In this document: one piece after another, positions 11,113 through 21,855 of the stretch
Layout: each line of letters opens with the position of its first letter
How positions within the stretch are numbered: the stretch's first letter is position 1
DNA from: Macrotrachela quadricornifera
Lineage: Eukaryota; Rotifera; Eurotatoria; Philodinida; Philodinidae
Assembly (NCBI GenBank): GCA_022393335.1
Contig: JAJEKB010020985.1
Location: forward strand, 318,069 to 382,068
Direction of reading: 5' to 3'
Length of the DNA: 64,000 nucleotides
The notes under the pieces: model-generated
The model's input: the letters and a program-made list of their open reading frames with translations, nothing else
Told to the model about the DNA's origin: nothing
The model's database searches: none
Program-made: the position numbers and the translations under genes

Positions 11113-11372
11113 CCAGGTCGAAGAGAACGGCGCCGTAAACGGCCTTAAACGGGAAAAAACGGCGTCAAAACGTCGCCGTAATCCGGCAACCCAGAAATGT
11201 ATAGAAATAAGGCGAAAAACAGTGGCCGTTTTCTAGCGAGAAAACAGCCCGTAAAATGGGTTGACGGATTACGGCGAAATACGATGAAAATCAATGCCGT
11301 ATTGCATCGTTTTGTAGCCGTTTCAGGTCGTTTACAGTGCCGTTTCCGACGGTCGGAATGGACGTCCTAGGT
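11113..11372. mobile_element. ACGG/CGTT-rich MITE, copy 1
   Basis: Begins ACCCAGGTCGAA and is filled with CCGT, ACGGC and CGTTTT words on both strands, unlike the AT-rich flanks. The far end (near GACGTCCTAGG) is only a degenerate inverted match to the start. It shares opening sequence, size and composition with the element at 13821-14099. Confidence 0.55.
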
Positions 11373-11503
11373 AAATTATCATTAACATTTGAAATGGTTA
11401 AAAATTTGAACTTTACTGTAGGTTTTAGAACGTCACGTTCAGATGAAAGATTTGTGTTGGTCATTTTATCTGAATTTCAAATGAATGTAAGGAGCATATT
11501 GCG

Positions 11504-11612
11504 TTTTCTTTTCTTTTTCTTTTTCTTTTTCTTTTTCTTTTTCTTTTTCTTTTTCNNNNNNNNNNTTCTTTTTCTTTTTCTTTTTCTTTTTCTTTTTCTT
11601 TTTCTTTTTCTT
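11504..11612. repeat. (CTTTTT)n microsatellite with assembly gap
   Basis: Tandem CTTTTT hexamers on both sides of ten N (11556-11565). The true length is unknown. Confidence 0.95.
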
Positions 11613-11752
11613 ACAAAATTTTCATCGAAATTATGTGACTATCGTTCTAGAAGTTTCTATAAACTATGATATAGGTCAACCGTCTGCATCAATTTATCGA
11701 CTATTATACGAATATACTATAATACGAGGACATTTTTCGACAGTATCTAACT

Positions 11753-12157
11753 AGAGAATATGTCTGAATGCACTTACATAAAGAAAGATTTAAAGGATTC
11801 TATTTTATGGAATCACTCATCCATGAACATCTCGAATATGAATATTTTAACTGTCCTTGTGTAGTTTTGAGAGAAAAAAAGAGATAACTTTGTCAGTTGT
11901 AGATCTTATTCTGTTAATAAGTTGATTCAGTTTTTAATACTGATCTTAAATATGTTATTAATTTTGATTTAAATTCTATTCGTTCGGATGAAATTAATAG
12001 AATGAAATCTACAATTGACATAAAGATATATATTTTTTTTCTCTCAAAACTAAATGAGGACAGTTAAAATATTCATATCCAAGATATTCATGGATAATCC
12101 TATAAGATTAAATCATTTAAATCTCTCTTTACATAGATACATTCAAATATGTTCTCT
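11753..12157. mobile_element. Palindromic foldback MITE (~405 bp)
   Basis: The whole segment is an imperfect palindrome centred near 11957. Left arm landmarks include AGAGAATATGTCTGAATG, ATATGAATATTTTAACTGTC and TAGTTTTGAGAGAAAAAAA, each with a diverged reverse complement in the right arm. Arms run almost to the centre. No target duplication was identified. Confidence 0.6.
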
Positions 12158-13539
12158 TAAGAGTAATATTAACAAATAATTACTCATCATTATATGTATA
12201 TTTTGCTTTTATTTCTTAATACAATAATAAATGCAATTTTTATTTATCAATTTTTTCAAATATATTGTCAAAATTTAATCAAAATCTTTCATTTTTCTTA
12301 TTTTTTTGAAAATATAAATCTAATTCTTACCAATTTATATATTAACTATTTTACAAATATACGAAATATTTCTGAATATGAAGCTTGTATATATTGTAAA
12401 TAGCGTTTATTTTCTAATATTTTCATAAAACTATTTCAAAAAAGATCTATAATTTTTTTGTTTTCTTTAAAAACAATTTTTTTTTACTTTTCACAAATAA
12501 GATCAATTAAATAAATTGTTTGTCGAATATGAAATTCATCTGTTAATATTAAATTAAATCGTTTCGACTATTTAGCTTTTAATAATTTTAAATCACATAG
12601 ATTCTGGAAGTAATGAATTTCGTCGTGTCTATTTTTCAATTCTTTTTATCATAAATATTCTAGTGACATTGGCAAAAAAAAGTTTGATTCTCCTTAATAT
12701 CTTTTCAAGAAAACTTGTGTCGTTCTCAATTGCTCGCTAGTCAATATTTGAATCATCTTTGTACCATATTTTTCAGCCGAGTTTATTGGACTTCCATCTA
12801 ATTATTTTCCAATGATATCTGAGGCTTTATCTCAATTTATTAACCATCACAAAACCTCAAATAATCCTCGTAAAACAAATTATTTTTCTTTCATCTAATA
12901 TTTTTGTAATTGAAAGATTTACTATCCGGTTGTTATTGTAATTTGTTAAAAATTGTGCAAATAACAGTGAAGAAAATGCGAGTACTGTATTAATATGAAC
13001 AAGTTATTAATGAGATTGTGAATCTTGTATATTTGTAAGATGAATGACTATATAATGTAAGGTATTGAAAAACTTATTACATTACTTGTTTTTTGTGTAA
13101 TACAGACAAAAAATAATCATATATTTCTTTTCTCATAATTTCGATCCAATAAATTAAAGCAAAAATTTTAATATTTAAAATAGATAATGTTGTAAGTTTT
13201 GTGGTTTATGGTTAAAAAACCTTTTCGTTTTAGTGAAGAAACGAACGAAAAAGAAAATATATAGATAGAGAGAGAAACACAAGAAGAACGAACTATAACT
13301 GAAGGAGAGAACGAAAGAAAATCATATATGCGCATATATATATATATGTCGACATATGTAAAGGAATGGAAAACACCTTATGTTAATATAGAAATGTTCA
13401 TTTGAATAAATTCGAAATAATGTGATGATATCTTATGTTTTATTACCTATTATCAACAAATATAAACGTAACATCAGAACATGACTACGAGTAAAAAAGA
13501 AACATATATATAAAAGAAATAAAATAGATTTTAACGTAC
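12158..13539. other. AT-rich non-coding stretch
   Basis: No convincing gene. A short open stretch after a TTTTTCAG acceptor-like site near 12775 (reading EFIGLPSNYF) could be an exon relic but has no partner. An alternating TA run occurs near 13333-13348. Confidence 0.5.
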
Positions 13540-13759
13540 TCTGTTCATTTTCATATGCATTCAATAAATCGTTAGCAGTTATGATACTTGCTGCTACTTC
13601 ATGAAGTTGTTTATTGATATATCGAATTTGTTGTTCAATTTTGTGTTTTTCATCATCATTTGTAGCTTTGCTCTTCTGCTCCATCAAGATAATCCGAGAT
13701 AAAGCTTCACTTTCGTATATGTTGAGATCATTTCTTATTTTTGTCAGTATTCGATACAA
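13540..13759 (-). pseudogene. Orphan exon, helical/coiled-coil segment
   Basis: A 220-bp open exon on the minus strand with a strong acceptor (poly-T then TTTAG) and a GTACGT donor. It encodes about 73 residues rich in charged and helix-forming residues (for example IEQQIRYINKQLHEVA), like a coiled-coil or helical bundle. No partner exons are found downstream, and upstream lies a MITE. The family is not recognised. It may be a stranded exon of a lost gene; a real gene with other exons I cannot see remains possible. Confidence 0.35.
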
Positions 13760-13820
13760 CTAAAAAAAACTTTTTATTTGTTATATTTTTATTGATTGTT
13801 TTTTTTACCCAAAGACGATA

Positions 13821-14099
13821 ACCCAGGTCGAACGATACGGTTAGTATATGGCCTTTATGACATCAAAACGGACCGTATACTGACCGTAATACCGGGCACA
13901 GTAATACGGCCCGTTTCGAATCCGTACATAGCCGTATAATAACCGTTTTGGAGGAGAATACAGCGTGTTTACGATGCCGTAAAACTGTGCCCGTGATTAC
14001 GGGGCGAAACGGTTCATTTTCGGCCGTAAAGCCACCGTTTTGTCACGGTTTACGTTCCGAAAACGTATTGTAAACGACTCCGTTTTGATCGACCTGGAA
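13821..14099. mobile_element. ACGG/CGTT-rich MITE, copy 2
   Basis: Starts CCAGGTCGAACGATACGG and ends with the reverse complement of CCAGGTCGATCAAAACGG, giving short terminal inverted repeats CCAGGTCGA. The interior is dense in ACGG, CCGTA and CGTTTT words. Same opening as the copy at 11113. No clear target duplication. Superfamily not assigned. Confidence 0.6.
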
Positions 14100-14543
14100 A
14101 TCTAATGTACTAGTCATCAACTGAATATAGCTCGAAGTAAACAAATAAAATATTCGATAGTGATCGAATCTTATATAATATGTATCGAAAAAAGTTTACG
14201 TCCTTCTATACGTCTCCAGGGATCAGATGAAGAAAAGAAAAACAAGGAGCAGAATCTAAGCTAAACGTTAAAAAACACCTTGATATTCGAAATTGTTCAA
14301 AAGTCAAAGAAATATGGTTTTGAAAAAATTTTCGCTCCTATAAAGTTTGATCAAAGGCAATCGGCATCGAAGAATCAATTGGGAGTATCAGTTTGAAAAT
14401 TTTTTGAAATTATTTTTTTTATACAAAGAATAAGCTTTTTTGAGAAAATTTTTTGCTATAAAGTTTGACCAAAGGTAATTGGGGTCGAAGATTCGATTGA
14501 TGGTATCAATTTTTTGAAAATCTGTTTGAAATTATATTTTATC
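14100..14543. other. Non-coding stretch
   Basis: No gene seen. Two similar ~90-bp segments follow each other (near 14320-14400 and 14445-14525), sharing AAAGTTTGA(T/C)CAAAGG and GTCGAAGA(T/A)TC words, so it contains an old short tandem duplication. Confidence 0.5.
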
Positions 14544-14547
14544 TTAA

Positions 14548-15375
14548 CCCTGTCAGTCCTATAGTAGCAAAAATGCTACACTTGTTTTATGATTATCTTT
14601 CACAACATTATTTATAAAAATTAGTAAATTATCTTTCCGAATGAAGTAGTAGGCAATGCTGTAGAATTCTTCAGAACTATGTGTGAAAGAAATATATAGC
14701 TGTTCATTGAGAAATTTCTGGAATATTCTACAACTTTCTTTAAAAAAGTATATAAGATGGTGTTTCCGGTCACTATACATCTATAACAGATGATCGTATA
14801 ACCACAGCGAAGCATCAGACTCTTCCCTATTTCACTTCTAAGATACTAGTCGTGTTCGAAACAAATAAATAGATTCTACTCAAGAGCAATACAGGAAGCT
14901 CATCTTTTAATGACGAAACCGATTTTAGGGAATAGAAAGGACAGAACTATTCACTTTACTGTCAGAAAACAAAAACAAATTGAACAAGTGTTGAGTAACA
15001 AATCTTTGAGCACTCCAATTATTAGCACATGTGTTTCATGCGGTTCTGAAGGAAGATACAGACGTTACAATACAAGAATTTCTCGAGTGTTTAATAACAT
15101 AAAATGCAGTCTTCATAGCGTTTCTCATTGTGTGAAAGAAAATAAAAATAATTTTTTATTGTTTCATGAAAAACTTGTTTAAGTTTTGCAATTAAGAAAC
15201 TTTAGAAAATAAAACTTACATTCCGGTATAACAAAATTCAATAAAACTTATTCAGAATAAATCACATACGAGTGCAAGCGAGTTATGTATTTTACATGGT
15301 TCTATGTGTAAAATAAGCCGGCCTAACAGCTTACGTGAATTAAATCCACCAAAAAATAATTTGGGACTGAAAGGG
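14548..15375 (+). mobile_element. piggyBac-type element relic (828 bp)
   Basis: Flanked by TTAA at 14544-14547 and 15376-15379. The ends are inverted repeats, CCCTGTCAGTCC at the left and CCCTTTCAGTCCC read inward from the right. TTAA duplication with CCC...GGG ends is the signature of the piggyBac superfamily. It holds one open frame (14910-15182) that looks like the cysteine-rich C-terminus of the transposase; the catalytic region is missing, so the copy is an internal deletion derivative. Confidence 0.75.
14910..15182 (+). pseudogene. piggyBac transposase C-terminal zinc-ribbon remnant
   Basis: A 90-residue frame inside a TTAA-flanked element. It shows CVSCGSEG, then a basic stretch with RRY, then KCSLHSVSHC and a final FH, a spacing of Cys and His pairs like the C-terminal zinc-binding region of piggyBac transposases. 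The DDD catalytic core is absent from the 828-bp element. Assignment rests on the element ends as much as on this weak motif. Confidence 0.5.
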
Positions 15376-15411
15376 TTAATTAAATAAAATCAATCTATTT
15401 ATACCTAATGT

Positions 15412-16308
15412 TTATGATGCAACTTGAACAAGTAGTTGTTGAGTTATATCATCACGAATAGTTTTATACAATTGTTTAGCCGTATAACCATGTAAATCAG
15501 GTGATGATGATATAATACCAATTAAACTTAATACAATATCGTCACGAACACTATTACCCGCCTGACAAAATTAAAAAAAAAAGAATATAAATCTTAAATA
15601 TATGCAAAATTATATACTGTTGTTAAAACTTCAATCATTTGATCAACATGCCATCATTTTGATGGTGAAAAACTAAACACAATATCTTTACAAAAAAAAA
15701 CTTCTTCTAATCTTGTACCGATCCATAGTTAAAAACATACTTGATGTACAATCAGCTTGAAATTCTTGTTCACATGTTGCAAGAAATGTTAACATTTCAT
15801 TAATCATTGTTCGAATATTATTTGAATTAATAAGTGCAAAATATAATTCCATTACGTCTAAAATTGTTATTTTTTAAATTTCTTTCATTTTTTTTTCTTT
15901 TGCCATTTAATTGATACATCAGCATCTTAAAGACATTCAACTATTGTTCCACGATGTCTTTGTACAGCATTATAATCAGCATGTACAACATGTAAAAGTA
16001 TATTTAATGCAACATAACGAATATTTTTGTCATTATTAAGTAAAAATCTTCCTAAGATATTCACAGTTAAAACCTTCAAGAAAAAAAAATTTACAATTTT
16101 CCTTTTTTAAGAATAAAATATTTTTACTCTTAATCCAGATTCAGATTTAATATCCATAATAGTTAAAACTGTTTCATATAAAATAACATTTTCAACATTT
16201 TTGCTATTTTCAGTATTTGTTGAAACTTGTGCTAATATATCATTCATTACTTCACTTGCTTCAATATCATTTCGACGTAATATACGTATTAAACATAAAA
16301 GACATACC
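15412..16308 (-). pseudogene. AP1G1: AP-1 gamma-adaptin fragment, multiply disabled
   Basis: Minus-strand exons match the middle of the gamma-adaptin trunk of the AP-1 clathrin adaptor. Exon 16308-16128 reads [24 protein letters not shown] and [10 protein letters not shown]. The next, from 16073, reads [19 protein letters not shown] and [13 protein letters not shown], then an in-frame TAA. The following exons read MELYFALINSNNIR, a TGA just before WHVDQMIEVL, and from 15561 a stretch with VRDDIVLSLIG and YTAKQLYK, ending in VQVAS and TAA at 15412-15414. The donor after the second exon has lost GT and the next exon is out of frame. Neither the N-terminal part nor the hinge and ear are present. 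This is a decayed copy; a working gene presumably exists elsewhere. Confidence 0.9.
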
Positions 16309-16659
16309 TAAAAATAAATACACATGTGTACACATGTTTCTCTAAGAAGTTGATCTTTTTAGAGAATAGAAAATCTGTCAATAGTTCGACCATATTTTAC
16401 GCCAAAATTATTCTTTTTTACGTCTTATTTTATTATAGAAAGAGAAAAATATATGACAAATGTGAGAATATGTCAATATGAGCGCAATGTTTGAGAAAAA
16501 TATTTGGATTATACGCATATTTTCTTTTTCAAGAAAAAAGTTTCTCCTATTTTTAGTAGAAACTCGATGAGTGTTCTATCAAATTAAATCAAAGTGTTGA
16601 CAATTTTTATTTTTACTTCTAACTTTCTTAGGATACATCAACATTCCAAAGAAAAAAAG

Positions 16660-17342
16660 AATAAACTCAATTATGTTACACGTACCATCAATGTTAACCT
16701 ATGGTTTTTTATCATTTATAGTAGCATTTTTTAATAAAGCGCTTTTTGAATTAGCCAATTTTCGTAATAATGTATTTGTGATATTTTCTCAACTTCTTTT
16801 TATACTTCTATCATATCACATATTTGGCTATATTCGTCTTATGAAAATACCTAATGTAACAAAAAATGATATATATACATTATTTATTCCATCGATTTTT
16901 TTTGTTTAAATACAGTATTATCTTTATAAGTACTTATGAACCTTAATGTTGCTATTTATGTTGTGATTAAAGTAAGTTTGATTAAATATAGATATGATTA
17001 AATTTAGTTTTGTATTAATAAGACATCTCAGTTAAACATTGTTTTTTTGTTATTTATCTTAATAAATTATGTGTTGATTGCCTTTAATAAAAAATACAAA
17101 AATATACTAATAATAATCTGAATTGTTATTCTATTTATATATTTACAGAAAATTATTCTCATTTAATTAGATATTTCTTTATATTTATTTTATCTGTAAT
17201 TGTATTCAAAAAACAAAAACTTAATATAAAAACTGGTTTATGTGTATTTACAATAACAATTGGTGATATATCATATGATCTTGAATTATATATAATAGGA
17301 GGTTTTAGTGTTTTATTTCATTCACTTAAGAATAAAAAGTGA
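16660..17342 (+). pseudogene. SLC35-type nucleotide-sugar transporter fragment
   Basis: A plus-strand frame from 16673 reads hydrophobic segments with FNKALFELANF, then IYTLFIP, and hits a stop at 16907-16909. Homology seems to resume just after it (MNLNVAIYVVIK, like the LNLPMFTVLRR region of SLC35D members). After an intron-like gap it resumes again near 17195-17330 with KTGLCVFTITIGDISYDLE and GGFSVLFHSLK, like the Asp-containing GA-FVAA-SDL-F region. The order fits the SLC35D family of Golgi/ER nucleotide-sugar carriers. At least two stops interrupt it, and it lacks both ends. The family call is tentative. Confidence 0.5.
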
Positions 17343-18117
17343 TAGATAAAAGAGAAGAGACCGCTCTTATCAACATATGGATTAGTATATAATTATTCTT
17401 ACGCATATATGTAGCTAATACGCATTTGCAATTAAAGCTCACTGATAAGATACCGGTGATGATGATGATGACAGCAATGTTGGTGGTTCATTCTGTGACT
17501 TTGATTTGAATTAAGTGCGAGAGTCGAATGATATTTTGAACTTTAGTTTAGGATAACTGCAAAGAAAATAAGATATAAACAATACTAGCGTGCTATCGGT
17601 CGTAAAGAAAGTGTTTTTCTGCACTCAGAGCGCAGTTGACTATACCATCATCCAGGTGAAAATATCATTTTATTGCACTACTATTGTGACATAAAAAAGA
17701 AATATTTACACAAGGAAACAAGAGAATTGTGAAAGAGAACACATCATTTCTCATCTGCATATCTCTCTCTTCAGTCTTTTATTCTCACAAAGACCTATTA
17801 TCTTTGTTTCTATGTTAATAATCATACTAGGATCGGAGTTCTTCACAGAAGAAAGTATCTAACCATTTTTTAAAAATTGAAAACCTAAATCTTTTCAATC
17901 TTTCTGTTGTTGTTTCAAATGTCATTAATCGAATAGTGGAGGAATGATATTTTTTAAACATTTTTCAATGTTCAAACTGTTGTGATGAGAATCTCGTCTT
18001 TTCCAAGTTGTAACTGAATCAAGCAAAAATAACTGCTCGAACTTCGCGTTTCCACAAAATCACATAATTTTAGATTCAGAACAAACAAATCTCGACGACG
18101 ACGGCAAAAATATCATC
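17343..18117. other. Upstream region of the isomerase gene
   Basis: No gene seen. A short (GAT)n run is near 17457-17474. A TTTTAG acceptor-like site at about 18067-18072, 45 bases before the ATG, could end a 5'-UTR intron. No clear TATA box. Confidence 0.45.
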
Positions 18118-18975
18118 ATGTGGACACTATCAGCTTTTACTGACGAAGCTGGTCTTTCGTGCGATGAGCAAATTACTGCGGCCAAGCGTGCCGGACTATC
18201 ACGTATCGATATTCGTAACATCGACGGTTTCAATATCGCAGTATTGCCTCTCGAAAATGCAAAGATCATCAAAAACAAATTGGATGATGCCAATATTTCT
18301 GTACAGATGTTTGGCTCACCAATTGGCAAAATCGATATTCTAGATGATGTAGAAACTGATGTCGAAAAACTGCGTCATCTGGCGAATCTAGCACAGGTGT
18401 TCGGCTGTAATGCCGTTCGCATTTTCTCTTACTATAACAAAATGAATATCTCACACGCCGAATGGGGCAAAAAATCGCTGGCCAACCTCGTTCGTCTGCG
18501 CAATGAAGCGGAAAAACTAGGTTTAGTGCTTTATCACGAGAATGAACGTCATATTTACGGTGATCTGGTGACTAACATTAAGGAAGTTGCTAGTCTTCGT
18601 AGTGCAAACTTCAAATTAATTTTCGATTTCGATAATTACCAGCAAAGTGGCGAAGACGTTTATGACGCCTGGTGCAATCTGGTCGGACAAACCGATAGCT
18701 TTCACTTGAAAGATTCGACCTTCGAAAATATCCATGTTCCAGTTGGATTAGGCAATGGACAGGTAGAGAAAATTTTGCGCAATGCTGTAACTCAGAACTG
18801 GAATGGCCCACTCGCCGTCGAGCCACATCTAGTTCATTCCGGTTCTATCGCTCTGACAAATCCAAGTGGTATCGTGAACGAAAGCTACGCTAATATGCCT
18901 CCCGCCGAGAGCTTCCATCTTGCTGTTGAAACAGCTAAGAAACTCTTGAACGATATCGGTGCTAAGTGGAACTAA
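18118..18975 (+). CDS. Sugar-phosphate isomerase/epimerase, bacterial type
   Basis: An intact, intronless 285-residue frame. The protein is a full-length xylose-isomerase-like TIM barrel (the AP-endonuclease-2 fold family), normally a bacterial sugar-phosphate isomerase/epimerase of about 270-290 residues. Likely metal ligands and active-site residues are in place: HEN (140-142), DFDN (170-173), SFHLKD (194-199) and VEPHL (234-238), plus VPVGLGNG (208-214). No signal peptide, so a cytosolic enzyme; the substrate is not predictable. Codon use is visibly richer in G and C at third positions than in the animal genes of this window, and there are no introns. Both point to horizontal transfer from bacteria or a bacterium-like donor. 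It lies between pseudogenes and a TTAA-flanked element. Start is the first ATG of the frame; a polyadenylation signal follows 25 bases after the stop. Confidence 0.88.
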   Translation: MWTLSAFTDEAGLSCDEQITAAKRAGLSRIDIRNIDGFNIAVLPLENAKIIKNKLDDANISVQMFGSPIGKIDILDDVETDVEKLRHLANLAQVFGCNAVRIFSYYNKMNISHAEWGKKSLANLVRLRNEAEKLGLVLYHENERHIYGDLVTNIKEVASLRSANFKLIFDFDNYQQSGEDVYDAWCNLVGQTDSFHLKDSTFENIHVPVGLGNGQVEKILRNAVTQNWNGPLAVEPHLVHSGSIALTNPSGIVNESYANMPPAESFHLAVETAKKLLNDIGAKWN

Positions 18976-18999
18976 ATTTTTCATGAACAAAAGTAGAAA

Positions 19000-19005
19000 A
19001 ATAAA
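19000..19005 (+). terminator. Polyadenylation signal AATAAA
   Basis: AATAAA 25 bases after the isomerase stop codon, showing that the gene has a eukaryotic 3' end. Confidence 0.6.
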
Positions 19006-19184
19006 CCCACTATCAATCGTTTTGATAGTAAGTTTGTTTGGTCAGATTTTCGGCTTAGAGAATAACATTTCTGGAGACGACGACGTTGGCTGAATACTTA
19101 ATAAAAATATATCAAGGATAGTGAAAATACAGTATGATGCGAGGCAGATAACATTACTTGCTGTGCATCAAAGAGAAGCCTTAA

Positions 19185-19963
19185 CCCTTAAAACTCGATT
19201 GTCCCTTCCAAGAAACATTTAAATAATTGTAATAAAAACCTTATAAAAATTTTGTAGACAAAAACCAATATTTTTCTAGATTGATATGACCTTCGAGGAC
19301 ATATCTAGACCAAACTGTGGTATTCAGTTGCTTGTCAGACGTAGCAGGAGACCTTTTAATACTGATGACTTTTTACAATGACACCTTTCTTCCTTAAAGT
19401 TGTATCTATTCAAAAGTACGACATACGGTGTAGTTTATTTTTCGTTACATCCTTAAGCATATCATCAAACTATTCAGTGTCAGCATTTTGGAATCTTTCA
19501 ACCGATCTCCTGATAGATTCTGTTGTGATCAATACAACGTTCCTTGGGTAAGACTTTCAGCCTCATAGAGGTGTATTTCTAACATGAAACTTGCCTCATA
19601 CATAGCCCTAGTAGTGTCTAGGAAGTTTCTTTCACGAGATACAGAACCCTGAAGTTTTAAGTAAATTTCGGGTGATTTTTGGATTTCGAGTATCTCAGCA
19701 AAAAAGCATCTGTTCTAAATGAAAATTTCAGTGCATATTAAATATTATCAAAATCATCTAGAGGCAAAGTCTTAGATCGAAATCCCTACTTTTTCTTACT
19801 TTTAGAAGGATGAATATTTCTGCCAAAGAGGGGTGCGTAGACCCAGACTAAGAAGAAGGTAATAACTTTTGACTATGCTATGAGTATACTGAGGGTGCAT
19901 AATCTCTGTTTTTGTAATTAGATTCTCATTTTTGCAAGCAGAAGGCACTTTGTCTTTTAAGGG
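19185..19963. mobile_element. TTAA-flanked piggyBac-like MITE (779 bp)
   Basis: TTAA at 19181-19184 and 19964-19967 flank an element starting CCCTTAAAA and ending TTTTAAGGG, which are perfect inverted repeats of 9 bases. Ends and target fit piggyBac-type non-autonomous elements. No open frame of note inside. Confidence 0.7.
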
Positions 19964-20154
19964 TTAACAATTAAGGTTATCACAAATATTATAATTTCTA
20001 TTTTCATGATTTCATACTTATACATTATTTTTTGAAATAACTCGTGTTCTTATTGCTCTGGTTACAGTACGAGTTGACATATGAAGTCAATTTGCGCATG
20101 TCATACACTTAAAAAAAAAGTTTCATATTGACTCTTTTCATCAAATTGAAAACG

Positions 20155-20560
20155 AGGTTCTACAAGCAATGTTTCGTGTTGAACACAAATCCTAGTTATC
20201 CATACAAAGTGTAGATTTTTAAAGTGGAAAACCATCAAATCTGATCAAATCTTTATGTTATTTATAACGAATTTTATTCACTCTGCTCTATATAGATACA
20301 AAATTTTGTCCACTTTTTAAAAATGTTCTAGAATTGGCCAGGATTCAGTGGAAATGGTGATTTTTCGCAATTTTCACCAAATTCAGTCAAATTGTAGAAC
20401 CTTTTAAAAACTGGACAAAATTTAGTACCAAAGTCAAGCGCAGCGAATAAAAATTGGTTATAAGTAACACAAATATGTGAACGAATCTGATGGATCTTAA
20501 TAATGAAAATCTACAATCTTTGTGTCAAAACAATAGAATCTGGTGTAGTCTCAGATCTAT
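20155..20560. mobile_element. Large imperfect palindrome, foldback MITE
   Basis: Centred near 20365. Arms share GTTATTTATAACGAATTTTA against GTTACTTATAACCAATTTTT, ACAAAATTTTGTCCA against TAAATTTTGTCCAG, and TGTAGATTTT further out, all as reverse complements. Identity is roughly 75-80% by eye. No target duplication found. Confidence 0.6.
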
Positions 20561-21851
20561 GTGGCCTACATTCTTAATGTTATACTATTAATTCCACCCC
20601 CTTAATCCTATGTACTGACACATATACTTGTAACTCTATATTTTTGTCAACTATATGTTAAGATCTTACAAAGTCATATCGCTGACCTTGTAATGATTTT
20701 GTAAGCTCAGACAAAAATCACACGAAAAGCCGTAGTATATGCAAAGCTTGCATCAAGTCTTTACATACGCCTCTCTCAAGAACTACTCACGTGAAAATTT
20801 TTCCCTGTATCGAGACCGAAATAGATGAACATATAGTCAGAAATTTAAATTATATCAGTTCGAGAGAGTATCTTATAAATATAGATGTCGTTTTTGACTA
20901 TGTTTTCAAGTATTAAATGTCTTTCGACCCGATACATAATTGAAAATATATTTATAGAAACAAGTCCGGTTTTGTTTGTTTATTAAAGTCAAATGAAAAT
21001 TAAATATTAATATATTTTTAGAATCAAAGTGTTAGCAATGACGAATGTCCTCGCTACTATTTCTCTTTCTCCTCTGCCATACATCACTTTTAAAGACATT
21101 CTTTCTCCTTTTCATTCACATAGTGTTTTGTGCTTCTTTTGTTTCGTGTTCTGTTTTCGAGAAAGAATGTTATCATTGATACCATTCTTTCTCTGTTTTT
21201 CTTTCATATTCATTCGTTTTGATATAGATTCATTGATGAGTGTACTTTCTCTTACTCTCTTGCAGACAGAACTTAGCTAGAGAGAGAGCTCACAAAATGC
21301 ATTTAGTTCATAAAAAAAACTAAAATTGTCATTGACTATAAAGTTTTCAACTTGAATTATCAAGTAATGAAAGTTATGTATGCCTCATTTTAAGTACGAC
21401 ATTATTTATGTGAAAATGAATAATTCATAAATAAAATAATAAACGACAATTATCGTTCCCTTGCCTGAAATTTATCTGACCACTGCCTCTTACGTATGAA
21501 ACTTCGTTTTGAAAAGCCTTCGATGCTCATATACACGTACAATAAAACTCCAAATTTCTCACCAACGAATATTTGTACGAAAATTAAACCTAATAATATG
21601 TATTGAGATTTTCTAATGCGATACATTTTAGACAGCTTGTAGTCGGTCGCCAGTGTCCCTCCGGTTCACTACTCTTGACTCTTCGCTGCAATTAGTAGCC
21701 CGCCTCTCAGCTATTTTCCAAGCTATCTATCAGTTGACATTTTCTGAGAAGTTACTGGGATACTGATGTGTCATACTCCAGAAGGTCCCAACATCATGTT
21801 ATAGTAATCAAAATTTTGAAAAAATAGTACATTTTCCTTTATCAACAACCT
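20561..21851. other. Non-coding stretch
   Basis: No gene recognised. An 83-codon open frame at 21029-21280 is pyrimidine-rich and low-complexity and is not convincing. Confidence 0.5.
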
Positions 21852-21855
21852 TTAA

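Noticed and set aside
11337..11669. 110-codon frame with long Phe/Leu run
   Set aside because: It is the CTTTTT microsatellite translated through the N gap, fused to a MITE end.
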